This document shows positions 6,145 through 10,339 of a stretch of DNA of 10,339 nucleotides, piece after piece; position 1 is the stretch's first letter, and each line of letters starts with the position of its first letter. The notes under the pieces are model-generated. The model saw only the letters and a program-made list of their open reading frames with translations. It was not told the DNA's origin and ran no database searches. This stretch comes from Candidatus Aenigmatarchaeota archaeon (GTDB taxonomy: Archaea; Aenigmatarchaeota; Aenigmatarchaeia; QMZP01), in NCBI GenBank assembly GCA_016202785.1, contig JACQOC010000086.1:1-10339 (forward strand), given 5' to 3'. Position numbers and translations under genes: made by a program.

Positions 6145-7230
6145 TCACTTGCGCTTGCCGGCCTTCTTCTCGGCTTCCTTTAACAGCCGCTCGGCCGCCT
6201 GCCGGCCGGCCGTGACCAGGTCCCAGCCGAACGCTTGGGCGTGCAGCAGGCCCAGGTTGGAAGGCGCATTGATCCTTGCCGAATATTTGGTCTTGACGCT
6301 GCCTTCCTTGTGGTGCCTATCGACCCTGACATCCAGGCCTTGCAGGCGCAGCGCCTTGCCCAGCCGGCTGGCCAGTTTCGCCATCTCCTGGCGGAACCGG
6401 TCTTCGGTAAATTCATCGTCATGCTGCAGGCCGGATATGCTCACTTGGGAAGAAGGCAAGGCACGCTCGGCGAACACGGCGCGGAGTATCGGGCGTGGCG
6501 TGATGATGCCCACCAGCGCCGGGCCGGCCATGGCGCAGTCCATATTGCTGTCCGCCATGCGCTGGATGGCGTCATGCAGTGAAGCTGACGGGTCCACAGT
6601 GATGACGCCCGGCTTGGTGAAAGACGAGATTGGAATGTCTTCCAGCCTGGTGCTTTCCCCGGCTATTTCGCCCATAGCGGCTTTGCCGCGCGAAATCTCC
6701 AGGCCCAGCATGCCCACCACGTCGACGGTGCCTTCCAGGTTGCCCTTGCCGTCAATAACTACCAGCCGGGATATCCTGCCTTTGCGCAGCATCGCCCTGG
6801 CAGAAGCGGCTGGCTCGTGTTTAGCGATGGTGATGGGCTTAGCCATGACGTCGGCAACCGTCAGGTGCTTGAGTTGCGGCAGCCGCAGGTTGGCAAGGAT
6901 GCCCAGCCGGGTGAGCAGCTTGTAGCCTTTGCCAGACTGGATGGCAACCGCCTTATAGTCCCGCTCCAGCATCTCTTTGCCCAAGGACTCGAAGCTATCC
7001 TGGCCAGTGGCAAGCCGGACCTTGGAGACAAAGTTGGCGATCTTCTCCTTCTCCGGCCGGCCGGTATGCTGGCGGTAGATATCCTTGGCAAACGCCAGCC
7101 CCTGGTAACGGCCGTTGCTGGTGACGACGACGGCATTGGCGTTGTTCGCCTGCATCCAGCTGACCGCCTTGGATACGGTTTCTTTGGCATCCAGCGCCAG
7201 CACGCTGGTAGCTGCGTCAAGCACGCCCAT
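6145..7230 (-). CDS. Four-CBS-domain protein with C-terminal HPF/RaiA-like domain
   Basis: This cytoplasmic protein (361 aa) contains four CBS repeats, about 3-54, 60-116, 123-178 and 198-254. They form two Bateman modules that in related proteins sense AMP, ATP or similar nucleotides. A C-terminal domain (about 260-353) follows. It begins QVSISGL, continues through a helix and a DVRVDRHHKEG..TKYSARINAPS beta pair, and ends QAFGWDLVTAGRQAAERLL plus a Lys-rich tail. That layout resembles the ribosome hibernation factor HPF/RaiA fold seen fused to CBS domains in archaea. This is my pattern match and is unconfirmed. The predicted role is energy-dependent ribosome inactivation. I chose the ATG at 7230 over a TTG two codons upstream because the TATA box is centred 25.5 nt before the ATG. 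It is divergent from the lipoprotein gene, with 60 nt between its stop and the subtilase start. Confidence 0.85.
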   Translation of the reverse strand: MGVLDAATSVLALDAKETVSKAVSWMQANNANAVVVTSNGRYQGLAFAKDIYRQHTGRPEKEKIANFVSKVRLATGQDSFESLGKEMLERDYKAVAIQSGKGYKLLTRLGILANLRLPQLKHLTVADVMAKPITIAKHEPAASARAMLRKGRISRLVVIDGKGNLEGTVDVVGMLGLEISRGKAAMGEIAGESTRLEDIPISSFTKPGVITVDPSASLHDAIQRMADSNMDCAMAGPALVGIITPRPILRAVFAERALPSSQVSISGLQHDDEFTEDRFRQEMAKLASRLGKALRLQGLDVRVDRHHKEGSVKTKYSARINAPSNLGLLHAQAFGWDLVTAGRQAAERLLKEAEKKAGKRK

Positions 7231-7251
7231 ATCCAATAATGTGCCGGCCGT

Positions 7252-7259
7252 CTTATATT
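7252..7259 (-). promoter_or_regulatory. TATA box of the CBS/HPF-like gene
   Basis: AATATAAG on the minus strand is centred 25.5 nt before the ATG at 7230. Its position fixes the CBS gene start. It also argues against the plus-strand ATG at 7239, which would make this box coding. Confidence 0.6.
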
Positions 7260-7277
7260 GGCATCGCGCGCAAGGAG

Positions 7278-7285
7278 TTATTTAT
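7278..7285 (+). promoter_or_regulatory. TATA box of the lipoprotein gene
   Basis: TTATTTAT is centred 23.5 nt before the GTG at 7305 and supports that codon as the start of a leaderless transcript. It lies 18 nt from the oppositely directed box of the CBS gene, so the two promoters are back to back. Confidence 0.5.
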
Positions 7286-7304
7286 CCCGCGACAAGAATT
7301 AATT

Positions 7305-8126
7305 GTGGTTTCCGTTTCCGGCCTGGCCCGCGCATGCATGCTGTTGCTCGCAGTCGTTGCGTCAGGCTGCCTCACCAGCAACAACAATGTCGGGCTGGCC
7401 ATTGAAAGCTTCTCCTCTTTGCCGACCGTGGGCCCGGGCCAGGCGGCAAGCTTCCAGGTCAGCCTGACGAATGCCGGCGGCCAGGATGCGCAAGTTGAAG
7501 ATATAAAAATTTATGGCCTGGAGTCGTGGGAAGCGCTGCCCGGCACTTGCCGGCCCGGGATGATCATCCGGCCGGGCCTGCGCCAGACCTGCAAGCTGGA
7601 ATTCAGGGCGCCGGAATTGGCCGGCAGCCTGCAAAATTCTTATGCGCCCAAACTGTCGGTCACATACCGCTATAAAGCAACGGCCATAAAATGGCTGATC
7701 GCCGGCGAACCTGCTGATTTGGCCGGCTTGGAGCCTTCCCGGCTGGAGGCGCGCAGCGCCGCAACCGCCGGCCCGCTGCAAATAACCATAAGCCTGCGCA
7801 GCCCGGTGTTGCTCTCCAGCGCGGCTGCCACCGTGCCGGTCAGGGTCGATGTCGCCAACAGCGGCGACGGCATCGTTTGCGACGGCGGCTGTTCGGCAGC
7901 AACCTGGAACCGCGTGAGCATAACGGTGTCCGGCGACGGCGTCAATATTGCCGAGTGCGCCAGCAAAGCGCTTGACTTGTACAAGGGCAAATCCAACTCG
8001 GCCATCTGCATGGCGTCCATAACGGCGGCCCAGCCGGGCGCGACGCAACGGCGCATCGAGGCAAACGCTGACTACGGCTACATCACCGAAAAGGTGGCGG
8101 CGATTGCCGTGTCGAACAAGGTCTGA
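7305..8126 (+). CDS. Secreted lipoprotein-like protein with two Ig-like domains, function unknown
   Basis: This is a predicted surface protein of 273 residues. With the GTG at 7305 as start, a compact signal peptide (LARACMLLLAVVASGC) ends in a lipobox-like ASGC, giving Cys22 as the likely lipid anchor, followed by a polar TSNNN linker. The open frame reaches back to an ATG at 7239, but that would bury the signal in the interior and run through the neighbour's promoter. The mature part looks like two beta-sandwich domains. Domain 1 (about 33-130) has the pattern PGQAASFQVSLTNAGGQDAQVEDIKIYGL, common in archaeal surface Ig/CARDB-like repeats; domain 2 spans about 155-270. Six further Cys (82, 96, 192, 196, 218, 235) suggest one disulfide in domain 1 and two in domain 2. 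It may bind or scaffold at the cell surface, but no catalytic motif is visible. Confidence 0.75.
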   Translation: MVSVSGLARACMLLLAVVASGCLTSNNNVGLAIESFSSLPTVGPGQAASFQVSLTNAGGQDAQVEDIKIYGLESWEALPGTCRPGMIIRPGLRQTCKLEFRAPELAGSLQNSYAPKLSVTYRYKATAIKWLIAGEPADLAGLEPSRLEARSAATAGPLQITISLRSPVLLSSAAATVPVRVDVANSGDGIVCDGGCSAATWNRVSITVSGDGVNIAECASKALDLYKGKSNSAICMASITAAQPGATQRRIEANADYGYITEKVAAIAVSNKV

Positions 8127-8131
8127 AACGG

Positions 8132-9400
8132 TCAGTAATCGCTGATGCTTGTTTGCTGCTTGGCCGGCTTGGGAATGTCAGCGGCCGTAGTCTGGCCGTC
8201 TAGTGCCAGTTTTCCATACACGCCGTCATAGCCCGGAACCATTTTGATGTCGCGGCTGCGCATCTTAACGATGATGCCGGCCAGCTCTTTGCCGGCAACC
8301 TTTTCGATATGCTGCACGTTAGCATCCAGCAGCAATGCGAGCTCGTTCCCGAATTCCTTGACCAAGCTTGCGTACTTCGCCCATACCGTTTTGGAATAAG
8401 GGTTGGCCACGCCTTCGACGTGGGCGATGACTTCGGACAGCGGCATGAGCGAGTGGAACGGTATGGCGCCAGGCTGCACATACCCTTCCGGCCGGTCGGC
8501 GAGCTGCTCGACCCGGTGCAGCACGCCGATGGTCATCTTGCGCTTGCATACCGGGCAGAAGTCATTATGCTTCCTTGATTCAGCCGGGGCCATCGAGACG
8601 TTGCACAGTCGGTGGCCGTCATAATGGTACTTGCCTTCTTCCGGGAAGAATTCGACGGTGGCCAAAAAATGTTTGCGGTCGCCAGTGGTCAGCGCCTGCG
8701 CCAGCGCCTGGTAAGATGGCTGCGGCAGGTCGAACCGGCAGCATTCCCGGCCGATGCGCCACGGCTGGTGGGAATGGGAGTCGGAAAAGGAAACTAAAGT
8801 GTATTTATCCAAGGCCGACAGCCGCCAGTTCATGGCCGGATCGCTGGACAGGCCGGTCTCTAACGCATGTATGTGCTTGGCCTGGTCGCCGAAGCAGTCT
8901 TCGATGGAATCAAAACCGGATTGGCTGCCGAACACGCTGAACCACGGCGTCCAGATATGGGCGGGTATGACCACGATGTCCTTGGATATGGCCATCATGC
9001 CTTCCACCAGCTCAATGCAGCTGAAGCCGAATATGGGCCGGCCGTCGTAATCCAGCCGGCCTTTCTTCGCCAGCCACTCCTGCACCTGGTCGGCTATGGC
9101 AAAGGATGGTACAAGTATTAGGTTGTGCACCTTCCGGCCTTTGCCGCCCTGGGTGAAGATGTTGGAGATCTCCACTTGCAACACAAACGGGAAGCCGCTG
9201 GCCGTCCTAAGGAAGCCGGTGCCGTCGTCGTGCAGCTCCGCCTTCAGCTCCTGAAGCCATTGCGGGTGGGCAAAGTCGCCGGTGCCAAGCAGGTTTATGC
9301 CTTTGAGCCGGGCGTTGCGCTCCAGGCTTTTGATTGTTATGTCCTTGCTGCACGCCCGGCTGAATCGGGAATGGATGTGCAGGTCAGCAAACAGCCGCAT
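8132..9400 (-). CDS. endoQ: Endonuclease Q (PHP-family DNA repair nuclease)
   Basis: EndoQ nicks DNA 5' of deaminated bases (uracil, hypoxanthine, xanthine) and abasic sites, starting archaeal repair. The 422 residues show the PHP metal-binding core: DLHIHS (6-11), GTGDFAHP (39-46), QVEIS with Glu78, KVHNLILVPS with His92, IPAHIWTPWF with His148, and SFSDSHS with Asp207 and His209. A zinc-binding insert has Cys266, Cys282 and Cys285 (FCPVCKRK). The C-terminal half carries the family's GNEL..LLDA (351-360) and VPGYDGVYGKL (388-398). Length matches Thermococcales EndoQ (about 420). The ATG at 9400 begins right at MRLFADLHIHS and has a TATA box centred 24 nt upstream; an in-frame TTG at 9421 would add seven odd residues. 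The last residues, Q416-TSISDY, resemble a PIP-box for PCNA binding. It converges on the lipoprotein gene with 5 nt between stops. Confidence 0.92.
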   Translation of the reverse strand: MRLFADLHIHSRFSRACSKDITIKSLERNARLKGINLLGTGDFAHPQWLQELKAELHDDGTGFLRTASGFPFVLQVEISNIFTQGGKGRKVHNLILVPSFAIADQVQEWLAKKGRLDYDGRPIFGFSCIELVEGMMAISKDIVVIPAHIWTPWFSVFGSQSGFDSIEDCFGDQAKHIHALETGLSSDPAMNWRLSALDKYTLVSFSDSHSHQPWRIGRECCRFDLPQPSYQALAQALTTGDRKHFLATVEFFPEEGKYHYDGHRLCNVSMAPAESRKHNDFCPVCKRKMTIGVLHRVEQLADRPEGYVQPGAIPFHSLMPLSEVIAHVEGVANPYSKTVWAKYASLVKEFGNELALLLDANVQHIEKVAGKELAGIIVKMRSRDIKMVPGYDGVYGKLALDGQTTAADIPKPAKQQTSISDY

Positions 9401-9419
9401 GGATAATGTTGGCTGGCAC

Positions 9420-9428
9420 AATTAAAAT
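9420..9428 (-). promoter_or_regulatory. TATA box of endoQ
   Basis: ATTTTAATT on the minus strand is centred 24 nt before the EndoQ ATG at 9400 and lies 21 nt beyond the DUF1512 stop codon. EndoQ thus probably has its own promoter even though both genes share a strand. Confidence 0.55.
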
Positions 9429-9449
9429 GGCACGTCGCAAACGGAACTA

Positions 9450-10339
9450 TCAGAAGCCGAACTTCCAGCGCTTCTTCTGCTTGCGCTCTTCCGCCTTGGC
9501 CTGGCGCTCGTACTTTTCCACCCACTCTTCGGCCTGCTTGGCCGCAGCCAGGCTGTTGCCGACGCCGCTGGTGTTGCCGACGCCGACGATGATGACGGCC
9601 TCGTTCTTCTTCACCGGCTCCAGGCTGCGGCTGACGCTTTCCATCACCTTCGGCAGCGCGTCCTTGATTGCCTTGCGCATCGGCATGATGGCTTCCTCGC
9701 TGGACATCTTGACCACGATGCTGTCCAAAGGTATGGACTGCTTGACCGCAACCTCTTCGATATAGCTTCTTTCCACGCCAACGCCGCCCATGGCAACGCC
9801 GACGCCTTCCGCTATGCTGCCCGTGGTTTCCCCTTCCAATTTGGCCGCCGCGTCGATGGAAATAATCTTGGCGATCTTGCCATTCTTGGCCAGCTTTTCG
9901 ATCGCTTTGCCTGGCCGTCCCAGCCTGCCTCCAGGCCCCTTCGCCTTGATGACGAAAACCGTCTTGCCGTCCATGGTTTTGCGCGCCATGACGATGTCCT
10001 CTTCTATCTCTTCGGTCTTCAGGTTGCCGATCAAGTGTGCGGCAGCCAGCGGGCCGGCGCCGTCGCCGATCGGCTGGCCCTTGGCCATGGCCATCGTGCC
10101 TTTATGCATGGCCCGTGCCGCCCGTTCGATGAACGGCAGCTGCATCTGGATGATCATGGCCAGCTGGAAGCTCTTGGTCTTGCGCGCCAGCTCGGTGAAG
10201 TGCCGGACGATCTTGCTCCACTCATGCAAGGTCATGCCGCCCGCGAAGCCCATGGTCAAGTTAGCTTTCTGCTCCGCGTCCATTTTGGGCGCGACCTGAT
10301 TGACGAAATAGTCGAAACGCGACTTCTGCTCCTGCACCA
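9450..10339 (-). CDS. DUF1512 family protein (5' end outside window)
   Basis: This is an archaeal conserved protein of unknown function; I assign it to DUF1512 from memory of its motifs. The frame is open to the right edge and the first usable codon there is a GTG, so the N-terminus is missing. About 296 residues remain of a family I recall as usually some 350-390. Counting from that GTG (10335-10337), it has an alpha-helical N-terminal half (35-120), then KAKGPGGRLGRPGKAIEKL (131-149), IISIDAAAKLEGETTGSIAEGVGVAMGGVGVE (158-189), IPLDSIVVKMSSEEAI (202-217) and VIIVGVGNTSGVGN (248-261). These Gly-rich, Asp/Glu-containing loops at strand ends suggest a nucleotide- or metal-binding alpha/beta fold, but no activity is established. 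A basic C-terminal helix (EERKQKKRWKFGF) ends it. The next gene, endoQ, starts 50 nt downstream. Confidence 0.82.
   Translation of the reverse strand, partial: VQEQKSRFDYFVNQVAPKMDAEQKANLTMGFAGGMTLHEWSKIVRHFTELARKTKSFQLAMIIQMQLPFIERAARAMHKGTMAMAKGQPIGDGAGPLAAAHLIGNLKTEEIEEDIVMARKTMDGKTVFVIKAKGPGGRLGRPGKAIEKLAKNGKIAKIISIDAAAKLEGETTGSIAEGVGVAMGGVGVERSYIEEVAVKQSIPLDSIVVKMSSEEAIMPMRKAIKDALPKVMESVSRSLEPVKKNEAVIIVGVGNTSGVGNSLAAAKQAEEWVEKYERQAKAEERKQKKRWKFGF

Noticed and set aside
7239..7304. ATG start at 7239 for the lipoprotein
   Set aside because: The extra 22 residues would place the signal peptide internally and cover both divergent TATA boxes. GTG 7305 fits promoter spacing and signal peptide layout.
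8132..9400. Reading the PHP protein as a histidinol-phosphatase or DNA polymerase PHP subunit
   Set aside because: The Cys-rich insert, the VPGYDGVYGKL segment and the length of 422 aa match EndoQ, not the shorter phosphatases.
1..10339. tRNA, rRNA, CRISPR, transposon or phage elements
   Set aside because: All gaps are 137 nt or shorter. None shows cloverleaf sequence, regular repeats, terminal inverted repeats or recombinase motifs.

Overview
The window is a compact, GC-rich stretch of an archaeal genome. The archaeal signals are transcription factor S, an archaeal-type Ser-His signal peptidase, endonuclease Q, a DUF1512 protein, a stand-alone NAD(P)H-hydrate dehydratase, and TATA boxes centred about 24-25 nt before start codons. 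The short intergenic spaces, the small lipoprotein with paired cysteines and the CBS/HPF-like fusion would fit a DPANN lineage such as Diapherotrites or Micrarchaeota. That placement is only an impression. There are no RNA genes, insertion sequences, phage genes or CRISPR arrays.

Layout. Position 1-989 (+) is the 3' two thirds of an aldehyde dehydrogenase gene. It converges, with a few bases of overlap, on a gene for an unrecognised soluble protein (986-1660, -). That gene is divergent from an EamA/DMT transporter (1748-2617, +), and the shared control region holds a perfect 11-bp inverted repeat. The transporter is followed by nnrD (2654-3499, +), an NAD(P)HX repair enzyme. A run of minus-strand genes comes next. 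Lumazine synthase ribH (3513-3926) has its own promoter. A signal peptidase I gene (4307-4837) and a transcription factor S gene (3979-4302) form a two-gene operon with a 4-nt gap. A secreted subtilisin-like protease (4975-6084) and a four-CBS protein with an HPF-like tail (6145-7230) complete the run.

The CBS gene is divergent from a secreted lipoprotein gene (7305-8126, +). That gene converges on endonuclease Q (8132-9400, -). The last gene, DUF1512 (9450-10339, -), runs off the right edge.

How the genes relate. Most look like independently transcribed single genes. Six carry a TATA-like box 23.5-25.5 nt before the start codon, which points to leaderless transcripts and helped choose several starts. 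Themes are metabolite repair and cofactor synthesis (nnrD, ribH), export and surface proteolysis (signal peptidase, subtilase, lipoprotein), information processing (TFS, EndoQ) and possible energy-sensing ribosome hibernation (CBS/HPF-like protein). I see no defence system or biosynthetic cluster. The best leads are the CBS/HPF-like fusion, the inverted repeat at 1671-1726, the unknown protein at 986-1660 and a PIP-box-like tail on EndoQ.
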